Part shown: positions 47,964-59,101 of the stretch, in pieces
Layout: each line of letters opens with the position of its first letter
How positions within the stretch are numbered: position 1 is the stretch's first letter
NCBI GenBank assembly: GCA_009103225.1
Contig: RHPI01002048.1
Coordinates: 409,357 to 473,356 of the forward strand
DNA length: 64,000 nucleotides
Source: Chlorokybus atmophyticus
Taxonomy: Eukaryota; Streptophyta; Chlorokybophyceae; Chlorokybales; Chlorokybaceae
Reading direction: 5' to 3'
Program-made: the position numbers and the translations under genes
The notes under the pieces: model-generated
Told to the model about the DNA's origin: nothing
Database searches by the model: none
Seen by the model: the letters and a program-made list of their open reading frames with translations, nothing else

Positions 47964-48923
47964 ATGCGCAGCGACATGGCGACGGCGGCGGCGGCGGCGG
48001 CGGTGGACGCCCTGGCGGCGGTCGAGCAGCAGGAGCATGGGGGTTCAGTGGCATCCCCTCCTTCCTCCTCCGCGTGCGAGGCGGAGTGGCCTGTGCCCGG
48101 GCCGGCCGGAGGTGCGGCCTGGTCGGTGCGAGCGCTGCACTTCCAGGGGGTGAGCGGCAGCTCGGAGCTTGCCGGCCTGCTGGGCCCCGGGGCGGCCGTC
48201 CTGCATGCAGGCGCTCTTCCGGGCCTCCTCGCTGTTAGGGCGGCGGCGTGGCGGGCCGCCGCAGCCTGGGCCAGGGACCAGCAGCGCACCCGCACCCCTG
48301 GCGCCGAGGCGGTGTTCTGCGTTGCCGCCTCCAAGCACATAGCCGACTCCCTCCGCCGCCACGGCGCCGAGAGCAACCCCGACAGAGTCCTCATCCTCCT
48401 CACTGGCCCCGACGGCGAGGAAGCCGCCGCACGCTGCAGAGCCCTCGTGGCTGAGAGGGCCGGCCGCCCCGCCCCTCTCTCCACACTTGCTGAGCTTGCA
48501 GATCGGGCGCTTCTGAACAAGGTGAGGGGCTCACTACGTCACAACAATGCTTCACACGTACACATGCACCATGCACTCTTCCATGGGTAACAACACCACG
48601 TTTGCAGCTCTCATGTTGCAGACATGCAAATATGCATAACATGCAAGTGGTTGTGGCCCACTTATGCGCTTGGCTAGGCGGACAGAAGCACTTGAACTGT
48701 TTTTTTTATGGACTGTACTAGCCTCTGCAATTGCTTTGTGCTAGGTGCATTGGTGTTGGCGTTCGCTGAGAATAGTGTTGCGCAGTCTTGCATACCCGCA
48801 GAGGTGCAGGCTGACATATCTTTCACTGTGCAGTACTACAAGTTCACGCAAGCTGAGTTGGCCAGTGGTGTTGATCTGGATGAGTCGATAGCTACGCGCA
48901 TTGCAGTTAGGGATGCTTTGTAA
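47964..48923 (+). CDS. CGI121: EKC/KEOPS complex subunit CGI121 (TPRKB)
   Basis: Two exons, 47964-48521 and 48834-48923, join in phase 0 to give 215 residues. The N-terminal 60 residues are Ala/Ser-rich. The fold begins near 'WSVRALHFQGVSGSSELA'. The 'EAVFCVAASKHIADSLRRHG' segment matches the family's conserved helix, and the last exon carries the C-terminal signature 'SIATRIAVRDAL'. CGI121 binds the kinase Bud32/TPRKB partner and delivers tRNA for N6-threonylcarbamoyl-adenosine synthesis at position 37. A second ATG at 47976 would shorten the protein by four residues. The exon 1 third codon positions are very GC-rich compared with exon 2. Confidence 0.88.
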
Positions 48924-49778
48924 TGACAGCACAAAAGCGAGCAGACTTTTAGGTAATCAGTACACTGATTGCCTGTAACATCATGGCGGTGTTTTGTACA
49001 ATCACCTATCTTGGCATCGTTGTGTAGGTTGCCTGCAAGTAACTATTGCATCGGTTAACAATCAGACACATGCATTTCGGTGTGTCATATTGGGTTACAT
49101 GTCATGCATAAACTGTGATGTATAAGCCAACACACTCGATGCAGGGTCAACGACCTGATAGTATTAAGAGCGCAAACATATTTTCAACCTCTATGCTAAC
49201 AATTTGACACATGCAGTTTTGCCAAGGGTGTGCGAAATTGGGCTACATGTCCTGCATGAACTGCAACTTGTATAAGCCAAACGGCAGTCATTGCAGGCTC
49301 GATGATCTAACATCAAATAATTTTAGGAGCACAGAATTGTTTTCGACAGGCACTGCACAATACATATCACAAGACCACGCTGTATGCAACATTATCTCGG
49401 CAAAATCAGTCAACATGTATCAATCAAGTTGTAACCAATAGAAAACTAGTATGACGCTACACATACCTCCAGCTCTTGGGGATGTAACTACCATTTCAGC
49501 TCAACAGAACAAAGCTATACACCGCCAACGAAAGTACAATATGAGTAGTGAATCTCCAAAACAACTGCATAGTAAAAAACCTGCATTGTTTCGTGACACC
49601 TGGCAACTCGCCAGCGAACCTATACAGTGTACACTGCTAGCCCTCGCGCTGAACCATATACTCTGCTGTGCGAAGCGCATACCAGTAGATCCCCAGAATG
49701 CGCTTGCGTTACACGAGCAAGTGACAATTTGCTTTGTACACTAAAGTACACTTTCCCTACCCACTAACAGCTCCTCCA
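48924..49778. other. Convergent intergenic region
   Basis: AT-richer sequence between the CGI121 and UVDE stops. Bases about 49070-49150 and 49205-49300 share several words ('acatgtc', 'ataagccaa'), suggesting an old duplication. No gene is seen. Confidence 0.6.
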
Positions 49779-51481
49779 TCAGTTCAACACCCACTCTAAC
49801 CGCCCACTATCGGGATGGACGCCGAGGGTGAAGTACTTCTCATGCATCTCCTGCACAGACGTCTCCTTGTTCTTGCACTCGAGCATGATGTCTATGGAGT
49901 ACTTGCGTGCGAGCTCAACGAGCTGAGGCGGGAAGGCCACGATGCTGTTGGAGTGGGCGCCAACACGCTCGCCCTCAGACTGCTCGCTGAAGTGGCACTT
50001 GGGCTTGAGCCCGCGGTTTGTCCACGTGCGCACCACGCGCTCGCAGAGCTCCTCGTCATAGATGTTGAACTCCTCTTGACCCATGCACTGGTGGTGGAAA
50101 TAGTCCACGCACAGCGGAATGCCAAACCTCTCGCACAAGGGGAGCAAGTCCAATGTGGAGTATATACGCTCATCGTTCTCAAAGGCAAGCCTGTCTCTTA
50201 TCCGCTTATCCATACGCTCAAGCGTGTCGGCAATGCGAGCCAATGCAGCCTTTTTGTCCCCATACGCGCCCCCGCCATGAACAATAAGTATGGAGTCCGG
50301 GCCCAGCCCCATCGCATCAGCAATGTCCGCATGCATACGCAAGTCAGCTAACGTGGACGCAAGCACAGGCGGGCTCACAGCGCCAAGCTGGTTGAAATGG
50401 TTTGGGTGGAATGTCAACCTGTGGCCATGTTGCTTTGCATAGTCCCCACACTCGCGCAGCGCCTCCCGCGCAAACTCCATGTCGTACTTCTCATGCGCGA
50501 GGGGGTTCTCCAGATGAGGGAACAAGTTGCTCGTCAACCTGAAGAAGCGAATGCCATGCTTCTCGTTCCATTCCAGCATAGAACGCAAGTCCGTCACGTT
50601 CTGCGCTGCCCTAATCATTGCTTCTTCCACTCCCTGCGCGCGCGGCAGGTCAGTTGTTGTTGGATGCCCCTTGTCCAATGAGTGTTCAACATGATTGTCT
50701 TTTTCGCAGACACGATGCAAAGATAAGAGATAAGTTACAGCTACAGCTACAGGTAAGATGCAGTACCTTTTCCCGCATATTTGCTAGTGTGATAGTCCGC
50801 GAGCAGAAGACCGGCGGCTTCAATGTGCGCAGCTCCATACACAAGCAGGCGTACCCCAGCCTCACACCGTTGCCCCGCTCCAGCATCTCGCGCGTCAACG
50901 GCACTGGCACAAGCTTCCTGAAGGCGCGTGACACGAACCCGCCATGCTCCTCTTCGCCCTTTATGATACCATAGTCCGAGGCCTTAGCGGGCTTCTTGAC
51001 CTTTCTCTTGCGCTGCTTCTTCGCGTCCTCTTCCCCCTTTACAATACCATGGTCCGAGGCGTTCACAGGCTTCTTAACCTTTCTCTTGCGCTGCTTCTTC
51101 GCGGGCTGGACCTCATCAGCATTATCACCCGCTTCTTCATCTGTCTCGGTCTCGTCATCCTCCTTCACTTCCTCCTTCACAGCAGCCTGTTGGACCATTG
51201 GGGTCACATGTACATATGAATCAATGCACACACGCACGCAAGAAGGCACGAACTCTCAAACTCACCTCTGCATCATACTTCAGTTTGCGTCTTGTGGGTG
51301 CCTGCTTCCCTCTCTGCTTGCCCTTTGCTGGCTTCACCTCAGTGATTACAGGCTTGGTGTGCACAGCCTCCTCTTCCTCCTCCTCTTTGACCACAGCGTC
51401 CACAGCCGCGGATGCCATGGCGCGCGCTCGTCGCCCGCGTGTTGGTGTGGCCGCAGAGATGGCCGGCAAAGCCACTGCCAT
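49779..51481 (-). CDS. UVE1: UV damage endonuclease (UvdE/UVE1)
   Basis: Three minus-strand exons (51266-51481, 50767-51186 and 49779-50633) join in phase 0 to give 496 residues. The first 100 residues are acidic and basic low complexity. Residues about 102-127 and 128-153 are a tandem duplication of a basic unit ('KKQRKRKVKKP' plus 'KGEE'), likely nuclear signals. The UvdE TIM barrel follows: 'GNGVRLGYACLCMELR', 'EKHGIRFFRLTSNLFPH', 'LTFHPNHFNQLG', 'LIVHGGGAYGDK', 'AFENDERIYS', 'CVDYFHHQ', 'CHFSEQSE' and 'DIMLECKNKE'. These carry the expected metal ligands His, Glu and Asp. The enzyme nicks DNA 5' to UV photoproducts and starts an alternative excision repair. In-frame sequence continues upstream of the chosen ATG (51481) to about 51610, so the true start could be earlier. 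Confidence 0.93.
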
Positions 51482-51744
51482 GGACGACGTTGTTGTTGAG
51501 GTTGCTGCGGCTGCTGCGGCTGTGAGAGCCCCTTGTGTGCTGCGGCGACCTGGTGCTTTACCTGATGGCGGACGCCAGGTTACATAAACAATGTGTGTGC
51601 GTGAGTGCAAGCTGCTAGCATTTTGTTAGTGCACATGTGGGTGGGCATGTGTACGTGTGCATAGCTCCGAACTTGCAAGTATGCGAACAAGAGTGTTTAT
51701 GCAGGCGCACACGTAAATGTGAAGGGATGAGTGCAGGCGTACCA

Positions 51745-52268
51745 GCAGCATCAACGTCATGCTGAGCATTGTGACTGTTACCACAAACAGAGGAGGGGGG
51801 GGGGGGGGGNCCAAGTGCCAGCAGCTATACACGGATAATACTTATGGCTAACTTGCACAACTGCTTCGCGCACAATGCGCGCGAGCAGTAGCAAGGCTTG
51901 CATAGCAGCAAGATGTGATGCCTTTTGTCTGTGACTGGTGGTTGACGTCTAGTTAACAGTGATGTGACATGTTGCGTTGTGCACAAGAACGGATGTCACA
52001 CAGTCTGAATGGAAAACTCACCAACAGTTGTGTTCATGGACTGAGCCATCGCCATGTTGTTCACTGTTTTCTTCCGGTCCGTCGGATGCTCCGAGCGGAC
52101 CACTTGCATGGCCGCAGCTGACGTGCGGTGGCGCTTGTGATGGACACGTCCGCCGAGGTTGCCACCACCGTCATCGAGTAGGAAGCTATCTCCACAACCA
52201 CCGCCGGCCGCCGCCGTCGCCGAGGCGGCGGCCGCCGCCAAAGCGGAGCTCTGGCGAGCAGGCGCCAT
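51745..52268 (-). CDS. Possible small membrane protein, incomplete (sequence gap)
   Basis: A minus-strand exon 52022-52268 (from MAPARQSSALAA to 'MAQSMNTTV', ending in donor gttg|gtgagt) joins in phase to 51745-51775, which encodes 'VTMLSMTLMLL', a membrane-like stretch, and ends at a GT donor. The N at 51810 lies in the intervening poly-C intron. Later exons were not found. It faintly resembles VMA21-type assembly factors, but I would not name it. Confidence 0.3.
51810..51810. other. Single-base assembly gap at a poly-G tract
   Basis: An N follows a run of more than ten G, so the tract length is unresolved. Confidence 0.95.
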
Positions 52269-53800
52269 GTGAGCCACCGCCCCACGACAGGCTCTCGCAC
52301 ACGCCAACCCGCCTATCTGCGATGACCTGCTCCCCAACGACGAGGAGGACACCCTTAACCTCTCCCACACCCACGCCGCCGCCGACGCCTGCCCGCCTGA
52401 GCCCCGACGCAGCACAAGCGCCGTAGCGGCCTGGCGCATACCTCTGCTACTCCCGCCTATGGCGCTTTGTTACCACACGTTCTCTGCCGGAGAACTCTCC
52501 CGCTTACTGCACACCCTCCTGCTCCCGCCCCTGCTCCTTGCGCCTCTAGTCCTCCTCCTCAACCTCCTCGCCACCGTTGCCGTTGGGGTCACCGTGCATG
52601 CACTCATGCACAGAATCAGCAAAACAACGGCTGTGGTTTGGGACTTTGTTGCGTGCTGCAAGAGTTTCTGTTCACCGCAATCTGTTTCGGCGACGCGGCT
52701 CCTTCCCCCTGCCCTGATTCACTTCAACTGTGATTCACTTCAAGTGGCATCCAGGACAGGAGTGCCACTTCGCGCCACATCGCGCCACATGCAGATCCCG
52801 CGCTCCGATGGGGCGCTCCGATCGTCTCCGCCGCGCGCGGATCCAACGGCTACAACGCCGTTTGTTTTGGTGGTGGCAATGATGGCGCTGACGTGGCAGT
52901 GTGTGGGGGGTGGCATTGCGTAAGCATTTCATCAGGGCATTCGTGGGTGACATGTCAAGTCGAACTCAAAAGCTGCGTCGTGGGTTGATTGATGGATTTG
53001 TATGCCATACAAATGCAACATTCGGAATGTTGCAGCATGACGTCACATCAATGGGTTCACAACACCCGGGTATCACCATTGGCATCAAAGCAACAACACC
53101 AATGAATTATATATACCCATACAGCTATATCCATGCAAGTTTGCAAGTAAGTATCGTTGCTACATACACAATCCTAGAAGGCAAAAATAGTTGAGGTATT
53201 ATGCGCAACTCTTTAAGCTTGTTGGCGTGCACTTATTTAGCCAGCCCCCTTATCGTTGAATTTAATTCATATTGTATTTTGCTTATTGCGTGTGCAGATA
53301 TGATATGCTTGCTTGCGCGTGCTATTATTTGAGGACCCTCTGTTTTACTCTGTCCATGCAATGATGCAATCTAAATTGCTTATTGTTGCATACCTTACAT
53401 CAGCACTAATAAAAATCTGAATATGCTACCATATTTGTCAAGTTTGATACAGCAAAGGCTTACGCGCCAAATTGGCAATTTTTGTTAATCATACTGATTG
53501 TGCATGTTTTAATTAAAATTACTGATAAGTACTCATTTAAATGCGATTTTTAAGGTTTCAACTCCTAGTTACACCATTATTATTAAAACTAATGGCTTGG
53601 CTAGTTACAGAACAGATATAACATGTGACCCTTGTTTTATAGCAACTATTGCTATCTTAAATAGTAGCCCAATGGTTGAGGCGCCATGCTGGAAGTAGTC
53701 TACCCCGTATGCATACATGCATATGCTAAAATGGTTATACCAATAATTGTAGTATCAAGTGGCTGCAAAAGTTATGGGCATATTGATATAACATCATTTG
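52269..53800. other. Intergenic up to the retrotransposon
   Basis: Bases 52269-52920 are GC-rich, with frames on both strands (for example 52459-52923, plus, with a Leu-rich stretch) but no family signature. Bases 52960-53800 are AT-rich with no gene. A pol III A-box-like 'TAGCCCAATGGTTGAGGCGC' occurs at about 53665-53684. Confidence 0.5.
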
Positions 53801-54326
53801 TGTAACGGGAGCAATAATAATAGGGGTATTATTGCTACCTAAATAACACATTTTATATGAATAAGTATTTAAATATGCTTACTTATACCTCTTTTCTACG
53901 GTTCCTCGCTTATTAAAGGCTATGATGCTTTATCATAGCTTAAATAAGTCTCGATGGGTGTAGAACCGCTTATTCAAGCCTATTTAGTGTCACATTTGAT
54001 ATAATGTGATCACTATCTCGTTATGTACCTTACGATAGGTATCTTTGGATAAGTACCTTATCGATAGGTACCTTATCTGAGCTGTGATTGGCTCACGCTA
54101 GATTTCCTAACTACCCTATCTGTAGGGTCGATGTCTAATTGTGAGTTAATTATCGAGAGGTATATAGTTGATATACTCTTGATATAAAAGGTCACATCAA
54201 TCTGATGTGGGGACTTTCAGTTCTCTGCTCAGTGGCGGCCACGCCGTTGAAAGGCTTGTCATAGGCGGTGTGGGTGTTGGGGTAGAGGATTGAAGGGGCA
54301 TCACCGGCGACGGTGGTGTTGTTACA
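53801..54326 (+). repeat. 5' LTR of the chromovirus
   Basis: 526 bp, TG...CA ends. A TATA-like 'GATATAAAAGG' at about 54181 sits where an LTR promoter is expected. It is nearly identical to 59102-59627. Confidence 0.95.
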
Positions 54327-55232
54327 TTGGTATCCAGGAGCTGGGGGGTGACGTGGGTACTTATAGGGGGCGGCGACCTGCTTTCGGCCAATCAGAAGGC
54401 GTCGTCGGCGGTCTCCTATTCGTCCACGCAGCCCACGCGTCTGCAGCGTGCTGACGGTGGTCCACCTGTTCAAGCACTTGCTCGTCCTGCCGAGTTTGTT
54501 CCCAACAAGCAAGCGGCCATCTTCGACTGGCTTGTGAAGTTGCGATACTATGTCAACTCCCTTCACATTTTTGAGGAGGGGAAATTGCGTGTGGCTGAGT
54601 TGCTGATCCTAAACGATGCTCTGGCAGAGTGGTACCGCCGTAAGCGACGTGATACAAACCTCGGGCGGGAAGTAAATCAATTGTGCTTTTTCATGGAGCA
54701 GCGCTATGGTGGCGCAGATCCTGCCCAGGTTGCTCGCAATCAGCTGCACAACCTGCGTCAGAACGGACGTCCGGTTCAGCAGTATATCCAGGATTTTCAG
54801 TCGTTTGTCAGCAAGATTAATGCTGGCAAACTACCTATCAGTGATGCTGATCAGCTGGATATGTTCAGACGTGGCTTGGACACTGATCTCGTGCAGCATG
54901 TGGCCGTCAAACCCGCGAGTTTGCAAGAGTGCGCCTCGACGGATTTACCAATGCTGATGCAAATGGTTGCTGCTGTGGACAGTGTAAAGCGCTCTCACGC
55001 CAACATGCAAACCATGGCAAAGGAGGCAGCCCCGGTTTCAGCTGCAAAGCGCCCGGCCACTGACAACAAACCTTTTGTGAAAAAGGCGAAACCATTTCAT
55101 CCTGCTGGCCCCTACAATGCGGCCAAATCCATCATCACTTGCAGTTTCTGCAAGAAGACAGGTCATGGGGAGGCTAAGTGCTATGTAAAACAGAATGCAC
55201 AGAAGGCCAATCAGCAGAGAGACAAGAAATAG
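54327..55232 (+). CDS. Retrotransposon gag with CCHC zinc knuckle
   Basis: An open stretch of 301 codons ending in TAG at 55230-55232. The capsid-like part contains 'LHNLRQNGRPVQQYIQDF', typical of Ty3/gypsy gag. The C-terminus has a nucleocapsid knuckle 'CSFCKKTGHGEAKC' (C-x2-C-x4-H-x4-C) in a Lys-rich context. No ATG lies near the beginning of the frame; the first in-frame ATG is about 365 bases in, inside the capsid. The start codon has therefore probably been lost or lies in an alternative frame. Confidence 0.88.
   Translation: MVSRSWGVTWVLIGGGDLLSANQKASSAVSYSSTQPTRLQRADGGPPVQALARPAEFVPNKQAAIFDWLVKLRYYVNSLHIFEEGKLRVAELLILNDALAEWYRRKRRDTNLGREVNQLCFFMEQRYGGADPAQVARNQLHNLRQNGRPVQQYIQDFQSFVSKINAGKLPISDADQLDMFRRGLDTDLVQHVAVKPASLQECASTDLPMLMQMVAAVDSVKRSHANMQTMAKEAAPVSAAKRPATDNKPFVKKAKPFHPAGPYNAAKSIITCSFCKKTGHGEAKCYVKQNAQKANQQRDKK
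54328..54343 (+). promoter_or_regulatory. Primer binding site
   Basis: 'TGGTATCCAGGAGCTG' starts two bases after the 5' LTR. Its TGGTATC beginning matches the complement of an initiator-Met tRNA 3' end (GATACCA), as in many plant LTR elements. The rest matches only partly. Confidence 0.6.
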
Positions 55233-55235
55233 GAA

Positions 55236-55628
55236 TTGTCCGTGGTTGGTAGCTTACTCGAGCAGAACGACTTTAAAACCTCTGTACTTCTTGATAAAGT
55301 TTCCTCTCTTTGTGATGTATCAGATGTATGGACTGGTATGAGCACACCACATGTGTTGAGAAATGCAAACGGTTGTGTTTTTATCAATGTTCCATTCTCT
55401 GAATTAGTAACTGCTGTTAAGCACTTACACAAGTTGCAATTACAACATGCTGTCACTGCATGTGTAGTTATCCCTCGATATCATGGCCCGTGGTCGCGAT
55501 TGTTAAAAGGGGGAGAAGTAATCATGCAACTCACACGCAAAGTTACAGGAGCTTCACCGTTGCAAGTGATCTTTATCAAGTCTGCTACCAGTCACGGCAC
55601 TCCGACATTAGCTACTGAGTGGCACTGA
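55236..55628 (+). CDS. Unrecognised open stretch between gag and pol of the retrotransposon
   Basis: About 130 codons in the same frame as gag and pol, bounded by the gag TAG and a TGA at 55626-55628. It contains 'VIPRYHGPWSRLLKGGEVI' and has no ATG at its beginning, so it was probably translated as part of one gag-pol polyprotein or by readthrough. I do not recognise its fold. Confidence 0.5.
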   Translation: MSVVGSLLEQNDFKTSVLLDKVSSLCDVSDVWTGMSTPHVLRNANGCVFINVPFSELVTAVKHLHKLQLQHAVTACVVIPRYHGPWSRLLKGGEVIMQLTRKVTGASPLQVIFIKSATSHGTPTLATEWH

Positions 55629-58600
55629 GTGACCATCAAATGTAGATTTGAGAGTCAACTTATGGGTACACCATGTACAGCATTGATTGATACTGGTGCA
55701 AACCATAACTTTGTTGAACATGCTTGGGTGAAACGTAATAACATTCCTTTCACACCAGTCACGTCATATGTACGTGCTGCTGGTTCCACTCTCAATGCAA
55801 TGGGAGAGGTAAAAGGGCGTTTTGTTATTAATGGCCATAAAACCCGACCAGCCTTCATCGTGGTGGATATTAGTATCCCCGAAGTGGATGTTGTTTTAGG
55901 GGAGCAATGGCACACTGAAGCAGGTTTACAATTAGACTCTCGAGCCAATACGTGCACCCTTCGTAAAGGGAAACGTATGATGACTTTAACAGCATCTGTA
56001 CTCGCATGTATACCTCGCGATAATGTTCCGCTCCTCTCTGCTATGCAATTGAAACGTTGCATGCGTAAACGTGAGGAAGTATACTTACTGCACTTACGAC
56101 AGGTGGAAACACCTGCTGAACAGGCTATCAGTGACCCTGTGGTGCAGTCACTTACGGAACAATACGCAGATGTATTTCAGGATGAACTCCCAGAGTTGCC
56201 TCCCGATCGAAACATACATCATACCATTCCGCTAGAGGAGGGGGCAAAGCCACCTTGGCGGCCTATATACAGGCTAAGTCCCTTAGAACACGCGGAGATG
56301 GAAAAACAGCTCAAAGAGTTATTGGACAAAGGTTTAATAACAAAGAGCATATCTCCTTTTGGTGCACCAATTTTGTTTGTGCCCAAAAAGAATGGCAAGC
56401 TACGCATGTGTATTGATTACCGTGCGTTGAACAAGGTCACCGTGAAAAACAGATACCCTTTGCCTTAGATTGATGATTTGTTTGATAAGCTGTCAGGTGC
56501 AACAGTGTTCAGCACGCTGGATTTGACCAGTGGTTATCATCAAATCAAATAACTTACCCGTCGGATATACAAAAAACTGCATTTCGCACCCCAATTGGAC
56601 ACTTTGAGTATAAAGTGTTACCATTTGGGTTAACAAATGCACCAGCTACATTTCAAACAGCAATGAACGCAATATTTGCTGATGAATTGTACAAGTTTGT
56701 ACTGGTATATCTAGATGACATTATTGTGTTCAGCAAAAACTGGGAGGACCACCACAAACATGTGGAATTGGTTCTAGCTAAGTTACGCGAACACAAATTC
56801 TATGCCAACCTGTCCAAATGCAACTTTGCAAAGGATGAACTACCCTTTTTAGGGCATGTGATTGGCAAAGAAGGATTGAAACCAGATCCTCAAAAGGTGT
56901 GTGCGGTAAAGGATTGGCCGCCACCCAAGGATGTACATCAGTTACGTGCTTTCTTGGGGCTAGCCAATTATTTCCGCAAGTTCATGCGAGCATATTCTGG
57001 CATGGCAAATTCTTTAACATCTTTACTAAGAAAAGATGTTAAATTTGTGTGGACGGAGGCACACGAGGTTGCTTTTACACGCATTAAAGATGCATTAACA
57101 CAAGCCCCTGTGTTAGCCTTCCCCGACCACCAAGCCTTTTGTGGTGATTAGCGATGCTTCCACCATTGGGTGTGGGGCAGTCCTTCTACAAGATGACAGA
57201 CCATGTGCATATGAAAGCAGAAAGTTCATTCCTGCTGAACGTACACAACCACTGAGCAGGAATTGCTTGGGGTGGTGCACGCGCTGCGCACATGGCGTTG
57301 CTACTTGGAAGGGGTGGAGTTTTCAGTGATTACTGATCACAACCCGCTCACATTCTTTCATACGCAACAAAATCTGTCGAGGCGGCAAGCTAGGTGGAAT
57401 GAATTCATTTCTCATTTCACTTTTACTTGGCAATACCGTCCGGGTCGCACCAATGTGGCGGATCCACTAAGTCGCAGCCCTGCTCTTTTTGCACTTACGC
57501 GCTCTCGAAATACGCGTAATGTACAACAGCCTCGATCCTTTCTTAAAAGAAGTGTCCACAGGTTATAACTCAGATGATTGGTTTAGCAGTCAAACCAACT
57601 TGCAACAGCTTACTGCTGTTAGCAATCTGTGGTATAAAGGGGAGCAGTTGGCAATTCCCAACTCGGGCGACTTGCGTAAGCAATGCTTACATTCAGTGCA
57701 TGACCCGCCGTATGCTGGGCATTTGGGGAAACACAAAACACTCAAATCTGCGCAACAGTTATACTGGTGGCCGTCAATGTCAGCTGACGTGGATCAATAT
57801 GTTCGCACATGTGACGTGTGTCAACGTAATAAGCCACTACGACAAAAACAAGCGGGATTGCTTAAACCATTGGCAATTCCAGAACAAAAGTGGGATAGTG
57901 TCAGTATGGATTTGATTACTGACCTACCTGAAACAGCAGCTAAATACACTGCTATTGTGGTTTTTGTCGACCGTTTGACTAAAATGGTGCATTTTGCCCC
58001 GTGTTGCACAACTGTAAGTGCACGGGACTTGGCACACTTATTTGTGTCCACGGTCTTTCGCGTTCACGGTATACCGCGTGAACTTGTCACAGATCGTGAT
58101 CCTCGTTTTGTCTCCAAGTTTTGGCGAGAAGTCTGTGAATTGTTGGGGGTAAAACAAAGCATGTCGACTGCTTTCCACCCGCAAACGGACGGTCAAACTG
58201 AGCGAGCAAATCAAATACTGGAAGAAATGCTTCGCCACTATGTGGCTCCTAATCATGCTGATTGGGACAGGTACTTGCCAATGGCAGAGTTCGCTGTGAA
58301 CAACGCGTGGCAAGAAAGTGTAAAGGAAACCCCATTTTTCTTGAATTATGGGATTCGCCCAAACACACCAGCGTCATTGCGTGTACCTCGCCATGCCGTG
58401 ACTGTGCCAGCGGCAAAGGAATTTGCCACTTATATGCAAGAAAATTTGGCTCGAGCCAAGCTGTGTCTGTCAGAAGCACAGGATCGGCAAAAAGCTTATG
58501 CTGTTACACATCGAAAAATGGCCACTTTCGATGTCGGCGATAAAGTTTTGCTTAATGCAAAAAACATAACCATCAAAGGTACGGGTGCTCGCAAGTTGCT

Positions 58601-58955
58601 GCCCCGATGGTTAGGTCCTTTCTCTATCACTGATAGAGTTGGTACGCACGCTTATCGACTGCAATTGCCCCCAAGTGTGCGTATACACAACGTGTTTCAT
58701 GTAAACTTGTTGAAACCTTACCGCTCAGACGGTAGAACACAGCCTCCACCACCGCCAGTTGAGGTGGACAGCGAGCTCGAATACGAGGTGGAAGCTATAT
58801 TGAACCATAAGCTAAATGGTCGAGGACGCGCAACTCGCTATTTGGTGAAATGGAAAGGGTATGGCCCGGAACATAACAGTTGGGAGCCCGACAGGCATCT
58901 TACGCACTGCCGCGAGTTGCTTCGAGCTTATTGGGATTCATGTCCTGTCCCATAA
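55629..58955 (+). pseudogene. Retrotransposon pol (PR-RT-RH-IN-chromodomain), broken
   Basis: The protease motif '[11 protein letters not shown]' lies near 55680, and the reverse transcriptase has 'VYLDDIIVF' near 56708. RNase H follows, then the integrase zinc region ('CDVCQRNK' near 57810) and a catalytic core with the D, D and E motifs ('SMDLITDLP', 'VTDRDPRF', 'TDGQTERANQILEE'). The C-terminal chromodomain ('YLVKWKGYGPEHNSWEP') runs to TAA at 58953. The frame is cut by a TAG at 56466-56468 and by frame changes near 56549, 57130, 57250 and 57495, so no full polyprotein can be made. The chromodomain places it with chromoviruses, which target chromatin marks. Confidence 0.93.
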
Positions 58956-59088
58956 ACTGTGGGCTTGGTTTTATGACAGACTGGCAGTGCAGTTTCATCA
59001 CCACCTGTCATTTCCTGCTATCTCACTGGTTACAATTACTCGAAATCAAGCCTGATCAACTTGAGTTCAACGAGGACGTTGAAAACCT

Positions 59089-59101
59089 AAGTGGGGGGGA
59101 A
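59089..59101 (+). promoter_or_regulatory. Polypurine tract
   Basis: 'AAGTGGGGGGGAA' lies directly upstream of the 3' LTR, where plus-strand priming starts. The TRIM element has the same tract at the same place. Confidence 0.85.

Noticed and set aside
51500-51610. VMA21-like C-terminus ('HIVYVTWRPP')
   Set aside because: There is no membrane segment before it. The frame continues into the UV endonuclease first exon, so it is more likely leader or upstream sequence of that gene.
52459-52923. A 154-codon frame with a Leu-rich membrane-like stretch
   Set aside because: GC-rich low-complexity sequence opens several frames on both strands here. There is no family signature and no splice context.
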